A stretch of 64,000 nucleotides of DNA from CAZDDB01 sp963843285 (GCA_963843285.1 CAWJJO010000017.1:1-64000), one strand, 5' to 3'. Numbered from the stretch's first letter, positions 15,784 through 24,866 are shown. The notes: a model not told the origin generated them from the sequence alone. Program-made: numbers and translations.

Positions 15784-16453
15784 ATGACTGATCAAAGACA
15801 GAAATTGCTGAATCAGCTGCCCCATTTTGGTTACGCATTATTCGAGCAGGATACGGGGCCTGATCCAAATGAGGTTCTTGCGGATATGGTGAAAAGCCGA
15901 TGATGCCAGGATCCTGGAAGGCTTTCCTGTTGTCCTTGCCAATATCCTGGCTAAAGACGATAAACTTTTCGATTTTAAGAGAGTGGAGAAACGATTGCGG
16001 CTGATGCAGGATCGCAAATTGTTGCGCGAACTATTAGTTCTTTCCGCCGAACTCTTCCGGTTACACAAGGTCGCTGGATTCGAGAATCTATCTTTGAAGA
16101 GATTTGCGACCCGAAAGGTTTATGACGAATTCTTACGCCAGGATTTTGCTTTTGAAATTCTCGGTGTAAAACTGCATCCCGAGAGATTGCGAAGAACATT
16201 TAGAAATTACTATCAACGAGATTTAGTCGAATCACGGAACAAAGAGCGCGCGTTGCTTCATGAACAGTTCCAGACCGAATACTATCTCTCGCAGCTTCTT
16301 TCGCCCAAGCAGAAAGAGCTCTTGATGAAAAAGCTTCGAGGCGAGAACATGACGAAAACTGAACGGGAGTACTTTTCCCGGACGGTCCGAAAAAAGCTCC
16401 TGGCTTTAGCGGACCCCGACCTTCATCGCATGGCGCAGAAGGCCTTGAAGTAG
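15784..16453 (+). pseudogene. Partner of the nucleotidyltransferase-like gene, frameshifted
   Basis: ATG 15784 gives 'MTDQRQKLLNQLPHFGYALF' and stops at ~15903. The adjoining frame continues 'DDARILEGFPVVLANILAKDD' and then an intact 156-residue stretch to 16453 containing basic helices ('FLRQDFAFEILGVKLHPERL'), ending 'MTKTEREYFSRTVRKKLLAL'. The last part looks like a helical nucleic-acid-binding or partner domain. Family not recognised. One indel near 15900 would restore ~223 residues. Confidence 0.5.
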
Positions 16454-16490
16454 ACGAATCAAATTAGATAACGAAGTGGCAACTTCATGC

Positions 16491-16545
16491 AAAACCGGAA
16501 AGAGTGTCGGAAGTCCCCAGGCTGATGCGGATAGCGTTGTCTACT
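16491..16545. other. Rearranged copy of the mazF 3' end
   Basis: Bases 16491-16514 are identical to 7074-7097 (24 bp), and 16515-16542 are the exact reverse complement of 7098-7125 (28 bp), followed again by GCATTGA. It is a relic of the end of mazF with its core flipped, 9.4 kb from the intact gene. Confidence 0.8.
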
Positions 16546-16610
16546 GCATTGATGATTCAATGGATCCTGGATACCAGATGTCAGAAGACGTTTCAAATGT
16601 GAAGCGTGAG

Positions 16611-18911
16611 TTACTTTGGTCCCGGTGGATGTGACCGTTTGCGGACCTCTTCGGAGGTAAGACCGAAGAGCGGAGGCGTCGGAACTCCCAGCATGTTCAG
16701 GTACAAATAAATTTGTCCACGATGATGGACCTCATGTTCGATCATGGCGCGAAGCCACTTCCACAACGTGACCTGCGTGCCACCCGGCGTGACGCATTTA
16801 TGTTGCAAGTCGGTGGCTGTGAGAGTTTTGAAAATCTCAACAGATTCGGAATGACATTTCTCCATGAACGCGATCACTTCTTCGTATCCGTTCGCCAGCT
16901 CCTTGCCGTGCCCCGGATAACGGCTTGGGAGAAACCTGGCATTTTCTGCATACATGTAACGCTCGATCGCCGCAATGTGCCGGACGAGGTCTCCGATTGT
17001 GAATTTCCCTTCGCGATACGTCCATTCGAGCTGGTCCGGTGGAATACACCGTACGATCTTCATAGTACGTAAGCGGATCTTTTCTAGATATTGCAGGAAC
17101 TCTTTCAGCTCGATGTTTTCGGATATTGTTGTGCCGCACGCAGCAAAACCAGCCAGTGGGATCAATGCAGCAGTTTGATGGGCCTGACGTCCGGCAGGCG
17201 TAATCAGAAGCCGCGGGTATTCTTCAATGGTGATTTGCAGGAGACCGGCGCCGGCGAGTTGTTCGATCCAATCACCAATCAGCGCCCCTTTGTGCCGGGA
17301 AAGGCTTCCGTAATACGGCGAATTCTGAAGGTTTAGCTGCAGAATTTTTTTGCGTTCACTCCCCAGAAGCACATCCTTGATTAGAGTGCGACCAAAGCGA
17401 CCGCCGAACGTAGCGGAAGCTTCCAGGATTGTGCGGGCCACCCGGTCCGATTCGGGGGTCGCATTTGCGGACACAACCTCCGGCGCCGCGACCGCCTCCT
17501 TGTGGGGCGTGCACACATCGCAATTGTTGCACGGCGAACGGAAGTTCTGTCCGAAATACCGGAGGATGTGGGTTCGTCTGCATGTGCGTCCGGATGTGTA
17601 TTCGATCATTTTTGAGAGCCGCGCGTTGTCCAGTCTGTGACGCTTTTCCGCCTCGCGGAAATCAATCTGTGGCCGTTCGATTTCAGGTTTTGTCGCGATG
17701 AACTTCCCTCCCGGGGTTGTCGTTACCCATCCCTGCGTGTAGAGAAGCTGTAATGCAGCGTTTGCAGCAAGATCTTTTCCTTCGGGAGCAAGCTCGTCGC
17801 GCCATACGGCCTCTGTCGATTTGCGAACACTCTCATAGATTGACAGGACGTATTCCGGTTGCGGATGCGCCTGGTCGATAAAGAAACGCTGAATCCGGAC
17901 ATCTGGTGCTGTGTACAACAGCGTGCAGACCGCCGGCAGGCCGTCGCGTCCGGCTCTTCCGATTTCCTGGTAATAACTTTCCAGGGAACCCGGCAGATTA
18001 TAGTGGATGATTTTTCGAACATCCGGTTTATCGATTCCCATTCCAAAGGCGACAGTTGCGACAACGATCTGTGCTTGATCTTGCAGAAATGCATTTTGCG
18101 CGGAAGTGCGCTGAGCGGCCGTCAATCCGGCGTGATAAAGGCATACAGGCTTTTTCAGTTTATGCAGAAGTTCATGGACCTGGTTTGCCTGTTTGCGCGT
18201 ACTGCAATAAACAATCGCGGGGCCCGGTTGTTCTTCCAGCAAATGCAGCAGATGTTGATCTTTTTCTTCCGTACTTGTCGGGATCACCTGCAGCCGCAAA
18301 TTCGGCCGGTCAAAATTGCCGATCACTTTTTCCATGTTGGTGAGATCCAGTGCGCGAATGATATCTGTCTGGACTTCACGCGTTGCTGTTGCAGTAACTG
18401 CAAGCACTGTTCCTTTCGACAGCTCCGGTAAGCGCCGGCTGATTGTGCGGTAATGCGGTCGAAAATCATGGCCCCACTGGCTGATGCAGTGCGCTTCATC
18501 GATCACCAGCAGGCTCACTTTTGCAGACCGGATGAAATTCTGAAAGCGAAGCGAGTCGCAGCGTTCCGGCGCGATATACAGCAGGTTACATTTGCCGCTT
18601 TCAATTTGACGGTACCGCTCGGACATTTCCGCGGAGCTCAGATGGCTGCTGAGGGAAGTCGCGTTCACAATGCCACGCCGCGCGAGCTGGTCTGTTTGAT
18701 CCTTCATCAAAGCAATCAATGGTGAAACGACAATCGTGATTCCAGGAAGCATCTGCGCGGCGAGCTGATAACAAAGCGATTTACCTGAACCGGTTGGTAG
18801 CACCGCCAGCGTGTGCCTGCCGGCCAGGATTCGCTCCACTACCTCGCGCTGTCCCGCGCGAAAATCGCTGAAGCCGAATACTTCCCGTAATTTTGTGTGT
18901 AACGTATCCAT
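16611..18911 (-). CDS. recQ: RecQ-family DNA helicase with C-terminal DinB-like domain
   Basis: 766 residues from ATG 18911. SF2 helicase motifs: 'LPTGSGKSLCYQ' (~40), 'VIDEAHCISQWGHDFRPHY' (~137), 'ATVAFGMGIDKPDVR' and 'YYQEIGRAGRDG' (~285-325). The RecQ zinc motif follows ('CRRTHILRYFGQ ... CNNCDVC'), then a short winged-helix RQC region. Residues ~590-766 match a DinB/DUF664-like four-helix bundle: 'IGDLVRHIAAIERYMY' and 'AMIEHEVHHRGQIYLYL' carry the metal-binding His pattern. A RecQ-DinB fusion is unusual. It unwinds DNA 3'-5' in recombination repair; the role of the tail is unknown. No HRDC domain is seen. Confidence 0.88.
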   Translation of the reverse strand: MDTLHTKLREVFGFSDFRAGQREVVERILAGRHTLAVLPTGSGKSLCYQLAAQMLPGITIVVSPLIALMKDQTDQLARRGIVNATSLSSHLSSAEMSERYRQIESGKCNLLYIAPERCDSLRFQNFIRSAKVSLLVIDEAHCISQWGHDFRPHYRTISRRLPELSKGTVLAVTATATREVQTDIIRALDLTNMEKVIGNFDRPNLRLQVIPTSTEEKDQHLLHLLEEQPGPAIVYCSTRKQANQVHELLHKLKKPVCLYHAGLTAAQRTSAQNAFLQDQAQIVVATVAFGMGIDKPDVRKIIHYNLPGSLESYYQEIGRAGRDGLPAVCTLLYTAPDVRIQRFFIDQAHPQPEYVLSIYESVRKSTEAVWRDELAPEGKDLAANAALQLLYTQGWVTTTPGGKFIATKPEIERPQIDFREAEKRHRLDNARLSKMIEYTSGRTCRRTHILRYFGQNFRSPCNNCDVCTPHKEAVAAPEVVSANATPESDRVARTILEASATFGGRFGRTLIKDVLLGSERKKILQLNLQNSPYYGSLSRHKGALIGDWIEQLAGAGLLQITIEEYPRLLITPAGRQAHQTAALIPLAGFAACGTTISENIELKEFLQYLEKIRLRTMKIVRCIPPDQLEWTYREGKFTIGDLVRHIAAIERYMYAENARFLPSRYPGHGKELANGYEEVIAFMEKCHSESVEIFKTLTATDLQHKCVTPGGTQVTLWKWLRAMIEHEVHHRGQIYLYLNMLGVPTPPLFGLTSEEVRKRSHPPGPK

Positions 18912-18950
18912 CCGGTTAAGTATAGCAATGCAGCGTTCCGGTCTCTATGA

Positions 18951-19060
18951 GTGTAAGCAAGGGGGATGTGGGGATAGGGGAGATGTGGGGATGCAGTTTT
19001 TAGTTCTTAAATAATATTTATCTCCACATCTCCATCATCCCCTTATCTTCTTTCTTACAC
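18951..19060. repeat. Family A repeat, full hairpin
   Basis: Left arm GTGTAAGCAAGGGGGATGTG and right arm ending ATCTTCTTTCTTACAC, loop TTAGTTCTTAAATAATATT. It lies between the RecQ start and the permease stop, so as RNA it would be a strong stem-loop downstream of the permease. Confidence 0.85.
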
Positions 19061-19064
19061 ATCC

Positions 19065-21734
19065 TTATTCTGCGCGAAGTGCGACCATCGGATCTACGCG
19101 TGCGGCGCGGCGGGCGGGGATATAGCAGGCGGCAAGGGACACGAAGAGCAACGCGGCAGCAACCGCAGCAAATGTGCGGGGATCGCCATATCGCACACCG
19201 AAGAGGATGGTGCGCAGCATGGGTCCGAACGCGAAGGAGACAAGCAGACCGATGGAGAGCCCAGCGAGCGCGAGCTGCAATCCTTCGCGAATGGTGGAAT
19301 GGAGAATTGCGTTCGGTTCGGCGCCGAGTGCCATGCGAATGCCGATTTCGCGCGTGCGTTGCGCAACCAGCGAAGAGATCACGCCGTAAGCGCCGACCGC
19401 TCCCAGAAATAGCGCTGCTGCCGCAAACAGACTCACGATGGCTGCGAGCATTTCCTCGCGATTGATGGAGTTTGTTTTCCATTGGTCCATTGTGCGTACG
19501 TCATACATGGGCGCTCCCGGATCTAGCTGAGAAAGAATTGCGCGAACGGAAGGCATGATCTGCGACGCACTTTGACGCGTGCGCACCACGACAAACAGAT
19601 TCAGATCTGCATGCTGTCCGAGCAAATCGTAAACGCGCGGCACTGGCTCTTCACGCAAGGCATTATGTCGCACATCCCCGACTACGCCGATGATCTCATG
19701 CCAATCGGTTTCTTTCCCCGGCACACCATACGAGACCCGTTTCCCAATTGGATTTTCGTTTGGAAAATCGCGACGCGCCACAGATTCACTGATCAAGGTC
19801 AGATGCGTTTTGCGCTCCAGATCTCGCCCTTCAAAGAGACGTCCCTTCAACAATGGAACGTGCATGGTCTCGAAATATCCCGGCTGCACAAATTGCCATC
19901 GCAATTCGGGTGGTTGATGACCTGCGGGCGGCATCCTCCCTTCAATCCACATCGCGGTTCCTGTATTGTGACCGCTCAGCGGCAAGCTGCTGGTGGCAGT
20001 GGCCCGTTGCACGCCCGGCAATGCGGCGATGCCCTGCGTGAATTCACTCAACGTATGCGCAACTTGCTTGCGCGTTTCATAGCGTGATTCGCTCAATCGG
20101 ATCTGAAAGGTCAACAACTCTTGCGTATCGAATCCCGTTCGAACCCGCATCAGCGAAAGGAAGCTGCTTCCCAGCAAGATGGCGCCTGCAAGCAATACGC
20201 AGGAGAGTGCGATCTCTGTCACCACAAGTCCTTTGCGCATTCGCGCCGGTCCGCTGCCCGCTGTTGCGTGACCCTCTACGTGCAGTGTTTCACTGCTGCG
20301 ATTCCTTCGCCACAAAAAGCGCGCGGGGAGCAGTCCGCTTGCAATGCCGGTGATCAGACATGCGAGAATTGCAAAGATCAGCACCGGCGCATTCAGACTG
20401 ATCCCTGCGGCGCCGGGAACTCGCGATGCCAATCGTTCTGTGATTTGCGGCAACAACAGCCACGCAAGAAAAACTCCGGCGGCGCCTCCTATTCCCACCA
20501 TCAGCAGACTTTCCACCAGCAATCGCCGGATGAGTCTGCCGCGCGAAGCCCCCAGAGCGGCGCAGACCGCCAGCTCCTGCTCACGCGCAGCAACGCGACC
20601 GATCATGAGGTTCGCCAGATTTGCGCAGACAACCAGAAGGACCGCCACGACCGCAGCCATCAGTAAGAGGAGAGCCGGACGAGTGCCGCCAATCACAAAT
20701 TCGCGTAGCGGTGTGATCACCAGCGAACGGCCGGCGTTTGTGTCCGGATACTCCTTCGCAAGCCTGCGGCTGATTTGCAGGATGTCGGCCTCGGCCCGTT
20801 TGAAGGTCACATTTTTCCGAAGGCGCGCGATCGCTTCCAATGTAAAGACGGACCTGTGTGCTGCATATTCGCGCGGATCCGGCAAAGGAACCAAAATGTC
20901 CATATCCTGAATGGTGAACGAATCTGTCATGGGCAGAAACAGATCAAAATTCTGCGGCATGACGCCAATGATGGTATGAGGCAGCTCATTGATGACGATT
21001 GGTCTGCCAAGAATATCGCTGCGCTCGCCAAAATCTTCTTTCCAGAGCCGATGGCTGATTACAGCCACACGATCGTTGCCTGAAACCATTTCTTTTTGAG
21101 TAAAACCGCGGCCGGCTGATGGACGCACTCCAAGGGTTTCGAAAAAACTCGCAGTCACTCGCAGACCGAACCTGCGCATCGGTTGGCGCTCCGGGCCTTG
21201 CATCACAACAAAAGGTTCGTACAGAAAGAGCGTCGCTTGCTCAATGCCCGGATGCTGGTTTCGTACATCGACGAAATCGGGATAGGAAACTTGCGGCACC
21301 AGAGCCTCGCCGGTTTGCGTTTGCAACATCACCAGCCGCTCCGGATTCCGAAAGGGAAGTGGCTGCAGCAGCACAGCATGGATCAGGCTAAAAATGGCAG
21401 TGTTCGCTCCGATCCCGAGCGCCATTGTGGCGAGTGCCAACACCACATAGGCGGGCCGCTTACGCAGAATCCGTGCTGCAAAACGGACGTCCTGCCACAG
21501 CGTTTCAAACCAGACGCCGGGGCGCAATTCGCGGACGCGTTCCTTTGTTTGCTGCACACCCTGCATTTCCACGCGCGCAGCTCTTTCGGCTGCATCTCGT
21601 GTCTGGCCTTGGGCGATCCTCTCGTCCGCATCGCGCTCCAGGAAATCGGCGAGCTCCTCGTTCAGCTCGGCTTCGAACTTTTTGCGGTTCGCCAAACTGC
21701 GCAGTGCGAACCTGAGTTTTTGCAGGATTCTCAT
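19065..21734 (-). CDS. ABC transporter permease of the ADOP/MacB type
   Basis: 889 residues. An N-terminal cytoplasmic region (1-85, 'MRILQKLRFALRSLANRKKF') is followed by a first membrane segment (~96-118, 'YVVLALATMALGIGANTAIF'), a MacB-like periplasmic domain, an FtsX core (~370-470), a second periplasmic domain and a final FtsX core (~760-889, ending 'RAARVDPMVALRAE'). This duplicated MacB_PCD/FtsX layout is the ADOP family, abundant in Acidobacteria and typically encoded after a PadR regulator, as here (9-bp gap). No ATPase gene is adjacent. Probable role: export or envelope stress response; substrate unknown. Confidence 0.92.
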   Translation of the reverse strand: MRILQKLRFALRSLANRKKFEAELNEELADFLERDADERIAQGQTRDAAERAARVEMQGVQQTKERVRELRPGVWFETLWQDVRFAARILRKRPAYVVLALATMALGIGANTAIFSLIHAVLLQPLPFRNPERLVMLQTQTGEALVPQVSYPDFVDVRNQHPGIEQATLFLYEPFVVMQGPERQPMRRFGLRVTASFFETLGVRPSAGRGFTQKEMVSGNDRVAVISHRLWKEDFGERSDILGRPIVINELPHTIIGVMPQNFDLFLPMTDSFTIQDMDILVPLPDPREYAAHRSVFTLEAIARLRKNVTFKRAEADILQISRRLAKEYPDTNAGRSLVITPLREFVIGGTRPALLLLMAAVVAVLLVVCANLANLMIGRVAAREQELAVCAALGASRGRLIRRLLVESLLMVGIGGAAGVFLAWLLLPQITERLASRVPGAAGISLNAPVLIFAILACLITGIASGLLPARFLWRRNRSSETLHVEGHATAGSGPARMRKGLVVTEIALSCVLLAGAILLGSSFLSLMRVRTGFDTQELLTFQIRLSESRYETRKQVAHTLSEFTQGIAALPGVQRATATSSLPLSGHNTGTAMWIEGRMPPAGHQPPELRWQFVQPGYFETMHVPLLKGRLFEGRDLERKTHLTLISESVARRDFPNENPIGKRVSYGVPGKETDWHEIIGVVGDVRHNALREEPVPRVYDLLGQHADLNLFVVVRTRQSASQIMPSVRAILSQLDPGAPMYDVRTMDQWKTNSINREEMLAAIVSLFAAAALFLGAVGAYGVISSLVAQRTREIGIRMALGAEPNAILHSTIREGLQLALAGLSIGLLVSFAFGPMLRTILFGVRYGDPRTFAAVAAALLFVSLAACYIPARRAARVDPMVALRAE

Positions 21735-21743
21735 TTGTGCCTT

Positions 21744-22076
21744 TTACGATTGATAGAGAACAAGATTCATCGCCGCGACGATTCGGGCCCAGTTGCGCTT
21801 TTCTTCGGTCAGCTTGCGACGTCCGTCAGCTGTCAGCGTGTAGTATTTTGCGCGGCGATTGTTTTCCGTGGCACGCCATTCGGACTGCAGGTAGCCGTCC
21901 TTTTCGAGCGCATACAATGCCGGAAAAAGCGACCCGCCGTTGATGACGAAGGTGCCGCGGGTGATCTGACTCAGTCGCTGTGCGATGCCGTATCCGTGCA
22001 ATGGCTCGAGTTGTACAGTGCGGAGAATCAGCAGGTCCAGGGTGCCCTGCAAGACATCTACTTTGTCTTTCTTCAC
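21744..22076 (-). CDS. PadR-family transcriptional regulator
   Basis: 110 residues from ATG 22076. 'LQGTLDLLILRTVQLEPLHGYGIAQRL' region and 'GSLFPALYALEKDGYLQSEW' are the PadR winged helix; 'RRAKYYTLTADGRRKL' is the wing and C-terminal dimer helix start. It probably represses itself and the downstream permease; a perfect palindrome lies 17 bp upstream of its start. Confidence 0.93.
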   Translation of the reverse strand: MKKDKVDVLQGTLDLLILRTVQLEPLHGYGIAQRLSQITRGTFVINGGSLFPALYALEKDGYLQSEWRATENNRRAKYYTLTADGRRKLTEEKRNWARIVAAMNLVLYQS

Positions 22077-22092
22077 CTGCTTCCTCTTGGTT

Positions 22093-22125
22093 ACCTAGAG
22101 CAATTCTACACACGCTCCTCTAGGT
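22093..22125. promoter_or_regulatory. Probable PadR operator
   Basis: ACCTAGAG and CTCTAGGT are perfect 8-bp inverted arms separated by 17 bp, just upstream of padR on the minus strand. Inner bases also show partial symmetry. Position fits autorepression; not tested. Confidence 0.5.
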
Positions 22126-22281
22126 TGTCAATAGGAGGGCGCAATCAATCGCCATCAAAAGGATCGGTGGCTGGAAAGCCTGATTTGCAGTGCGCTGATT
22201 GACTTTGTAAAGGTCATTGGGCTAAGCTGGCGCTATAGTTTTCAACGAAGCGATCAACCCGAAAGCTTACAGGGGGTCTAA

Positions 22282-22782
22282 ATGAGCAAATGGATTGCGT
22301 CAATCGTCGTTTGTCTTTTCATCGTGTATTTCCCGGCACAAGCGGCTGCGGATTATGAAGCTTCCATTAATTGTGAAACTGGAACATTCAACAGCAACGA
22401 TCCTAATGATCCAGGACCGGTAACGAAAAAGCACAGGAGCTATCTCAATCCCGGTGGCTGGATGCGGTGGGAGGTCACCATACCGAAGGATGCTACCGGC
22501 TTTGTAGAGATTGAATTCAAAAAGAAGCAAGATGGTGATGGGTATACCAAAGGCGTTTCACCGTTTGAAGACGAACGTCCCGAACTTATTTTTTCTCTTG
22601 AAAAGGAAAAGGAAAAAATAAAATGGGGCAGGATTAAAAAAGAAATAAAAAAGGACACCTTCGGTTATAGGGTACTTTGCACATATACGGATAAGGACGG
22701 AAATCCACACTCTTCAATTATCGACCCGATCATTGAAATTCCGAGACCGAGTATTAGTGAAGTATCTCCAACAAAGAATTAG
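22282..22782 (+). CDS. Small secreted protein of unknown function
   Basis: 166 residues from ATG 22282, preceded by CAGGGGG. Signal peptide at 1-23 (MSKWIASIVVCLFIVYFPAQAAA). The mature protein is lysine-rich and likely beta-structured ('PGGWMRWEVTIPKDATGFVEIEF'), with two cysteines that could form a disulphide. No family recognised. Confidence 0.65.
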   Translation: MSKWIASIVVCLFIVYFPAQAAADYEASINCETGTFNSNDPNDPGPVTKKHRSYLNPGGWMRWEVTIPKDATGFVEIEFKKKQDGDGYTKGVSPFEDERPELIFSLEKEKEKIKWGRIKKEIKKDTFGYRVLCTYTDKDGNPHSSIIDPIIEIPRPSISEVSPTKN

Positions 22783-22940
22783 CTGGCGCCGGCTCGGCCA
22801 ATGTGGCTTTGACCTCATTCAGTTTACCTAGAGCGACTGTATTGACGAGGGAGATCGGGGGGGCTGGTCCGAAACTTCTACGGTTCGGAAATTCCTTGTT
22901 CGACATTCTGCGGTTCTTATCCTTAAAAATCTTTCCAGAA

Positions 22941-22980
22941 AATCTCCATATCTCCATTATCCCCCTTATCTCCCTTACAC
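22941..22980. repeat. Family A repeat, right arm only
   Basis: AATCTCCATATCTCCATTAT ... ATCTCCCTTACAC; ends two bases before the stop of the cupin gene. Confidence 0.65.
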
Positions 22981-22982
22981 CC

Positions 22983-23675
22983 CTATTTCAATTCAATATC
23001 GACTGCTTCAAAGCGTGTTTTGCCGGCATTCTTGATCGAGCGAGTGATCGCATCGTCGTGCCAGCGAACATCGGCTGCAGCCAACGTCGCGGATTCAGTC
23101 GTGCTTTTCTCAGACAATTCTACGTCACCGGATGTCATGGCAACCAGCAGTCCTGGAAGCAGATCCGTTTGCATTCCGGTCGATTCGCCGGGCGCAAGTG
23201 AGATTCGATAGATTCTCACCTGTTCGTTGTCGATAACCGGAGTGCGAGCATTTTCACGGGGTTGTTCACTCGCGACTGAGGGAGAGGCAAGGATTTCAAT
23301 TGCCATATTGTGAAACGCGGTCGCGCCGATACTCATCGTGCGATGGACATACGGCGCCTTCCGGAACCCGGTATCGCCAAGCTTCACTTGACTCTCCGCA
23401 GGTTCCCCTCCGACAGTTTCAACCCGAACGCCGGCATCACTGAGCGTGAGAACAATATTGTTGTTGGAGTGAATGTGCCATAGCGTGGCTTCACCTGCCG
23501 GAATCATCGTGTCCCAGGCCCGGATGTATTTGTTCTCGAATTTCAGATGATGGTGCGGCTCGTTTTGAAGTTCCACAGGGGATTCAGGAGTGCCCGATGG
23601 AGGAGATGCGGAGAAGAGATTGGCGGAAGATAGAGTTAGGATGAGTAAAAGGCAGGCAAGACGCCTGCGGTCCAT
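22983..23675 (-). CDS. Secreted cupin-like protein, N-terminus built from a REP repeat
   Basis: About 230 residues from ATG 23675; the frame is open to 23750 but only through repeat DNA. Signal peptide 'MDRRRLACLLLILTLSSANL' (1-20): its first ~9 codons are the family-B palindrome. The mature part contains a cupin-type pattern, 'HHHLKFENKYIRAWDTMIPAG' then 'TLWHIHSNNNIVLTLSDAGV' region, and a second half with 'VRIYRISLAPGEST', suggesting a bicupin. Likely periplasmic, possibly metal-binding through the His residues; substrate unknown. Confidence 0.65.
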   Translation of the reverse strand: MDRRRLACLLLILTLSSANLFSASPPSGTPESPVELQNEPHHHLKFENKYIRAWDTMIPAGEATLWHIHSNNNIVLTLSDAGVRVETVGGEPAESQVKLGDTGFRKAPYVHRTMSIGATAFHNMAIEILASPSVASEQPRENARTPVIDNEQVRIYRISLAPGESTGMQTDLLPGLLVAMTSGDVELSEKSTTESATLAAADVRWHDDAITRSIKNAGKTRFEAVDIELK

Positions 23676-23719
23676 AATGCAGGCGGGTCGCCTGCGCTCC
23701 ATAGGACGCCTGCGCTCCA
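23651..23719. repeat. REP family B cluster
   Basis: GGCAGGCAAGACGCCTGCGG, then CAGGCGGGTCGCCTGCGCTC, then a third arm GGACGCCTGCGCTCC. It supplies the start codon and first codons of the cupin gene and lies 7 bp from the end of the zinc-ribbon gene. Confidence 0.8.
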
Positions 23720-23725
23720 GGAGAA

Positions 23726-23968
23726 CTAGAGGGTCATTTTGTTGCCGCATCCAATCGCGCGCTGAATCTCGTATGTGCTGTTCCCCACCCGGCCAAGCAC
23801 TCCGCCGAACAAGTTACCCGCCGTGCGCAACAATCCTCCAGCTAATCCGGTGATCGAAGTCTCGAATGTGGATAAATATCCGTTGCGGCACTTGTCGCAA
23901 TAAAACTTGAATTGATATCCACGGTCGGTGGAAAGATCATCATAATGAAGGTAATTCTTGATCTGCAT
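23726..23968 (-). CDS. Small zinc-ribbon-like protein, probably 3'-truncated
   Basis: 80 residues. 'GYQFKFYCDKCRNGYLSTFETS' region has a CxxC knuckle; then a glycine-rich segment 'GLAGGLLRTAGNLFGGVLG'. Related proteins, as I recall them, continue with a second CxxC in a longer C-terminus; here only one more Cys ('IGCGNK') is present before the stop next to REP DNA. The second zinc knuckle may have been lost by the REP insertion. Confidence 0.5.
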   Translation of the reverse strand: MQIKNYLHYDDLSTDRGYQFKFYCDKCRNGYLSTFETSITGLAGGLLRTAGNLFGGVLGRVGNSTYEIQRAIGCGNKMTL

Positions 23969-23996
23969 CGTTTTTGTCCCCTCTACCTTACAACGG

Positions 23997-24040
23997 ATAT
24001 CCCCATATCTCCAGTATCTCCCTCATCCCCCTTCTTACAC
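23997..24040. repeat. Family A repeat, right arm only
   Basis: ATATCCCCATATCTCCAGTA ... TCCCCCTTCTTACAC, upstream of the zinc-ribbon gene (minus strand). Confidence 0.7.
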
Positions 24041-24125
24041 GCGATTAAGTCTAATCATTCATGCAACAACGATAGGCAAACGACCGATAATCATTGTGTG
24101 CGAAAGGATGTAGAATAGAAGGTCC

Positions 24126-24854
24126 ATGGACATCAAGAAAGCGGATACAACACAGCGGCTGAAAGAGGTGGCGCAGGAATCGCAACAAATTACCCAACCC
24201 ATACACATTCCGAGAGGGATATCCGAAGTGCCGGATTCTTTGGAACAGGTGAAACAGTCCAGATTCGAGAAAGCCGTTGCCGACAGCCAACAAGAGGACC
24301 TGCTGGCTTCATTCGAAGACGCGCTGGATAACATTCCCTCTTTCGCAGGGGATCCGGCTGCACAGCAGGCCGTTCTGGCTGCTCTGTTTAACATACTGCA
24401 CCAGAGTTCTGATTCTGCCTCAACTCCGACTACTACTGTCCGATCGGAGCGATTCGAGAAAGTGAAGGACGTCAAAATCACTCCAGACGAGATTCTTGAA
24501 CGAGTCCGGTCGAACAACCCTCTGGCGGGCCACGTACCTGAAAGGATCTTCGACAGCGGTCCAGATGTACCCTTGACTCCTGTTAAGCCTGGTGACGCGC
24601 TTGCCGGGCTCCGGATCGGGCAAGATGTGGATGGCTTACTCGACTCGCTTGAAGACGCACTGGATAGGATTCCCGAATCCTTACTGGATCAGGATACACG
24701 GCAGAGGGTTCTCGATGTTTTTAACAGACTGCGTCAAACTTCTGATTCTGATCAGAAGACAGATGCTACTCCTACTACAAGCGTCCGCTCGGAACAAATC
24801 AACCGCATCCGGGCATCGCTGGCTCGAATTCTGATCGGGGGAGACGAGAAGTAG
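24126..24854 (+). CDS. Hydrophilic protein with two internal repeats, unknown function
   Basis: 242 residues from ATG 24126. Two homologous halves are visible: 'LLASFEDALDNIPSFAGDPA ... TTTVRSERFEKVK' (~57-115) and 'LLDSLEDALDRIPESLLDQD ... TTSVRSEQINRIR' (~168-235). Each has an acidic helix, a Thr/Ser linker and a basic helix. No Cys, no signal peptide, no membrane segment; the Gln/Thr/Lys-rich N-terminus could be a non-classical secretion signal but that is speculative. No family recognised. Confidence 0.55.
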   Translation: MDIKKADTTQRLKEVAQESQQITQPIHIPRGISEVPDSLEQVKQSRFEKAVADSQQEDLLASFEDALDNIPSFAGDPAAQQAVLAALFNILHQSSDSASTPTTTVRSERFEKVKDVKITPDEILERVRSNNPLAGHVPERIFDSGPDVPLTPVKPGDALAGLRIGQDVDGLLDSLEDALDRIPESLLDQDTRQRVLDVFNRLRQTSDSDQKTDATPTTSVRSEQINRIRASLARILIGGDEK

Positions 24855-24866
24855 CAGCGCGCTCCA

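Noticed and set aside
1..16453. A complete known defence system (for example MZA-type with MutL-like ATPase)
   Set aside because: No Z1, AIPR or other required partner is visible; only the ATPase and one partial gene are present.
21183..22202. 339-codon plus-strand frame
   Set aside because: Antisense to the ADOP permease and padR, both with clear domains.
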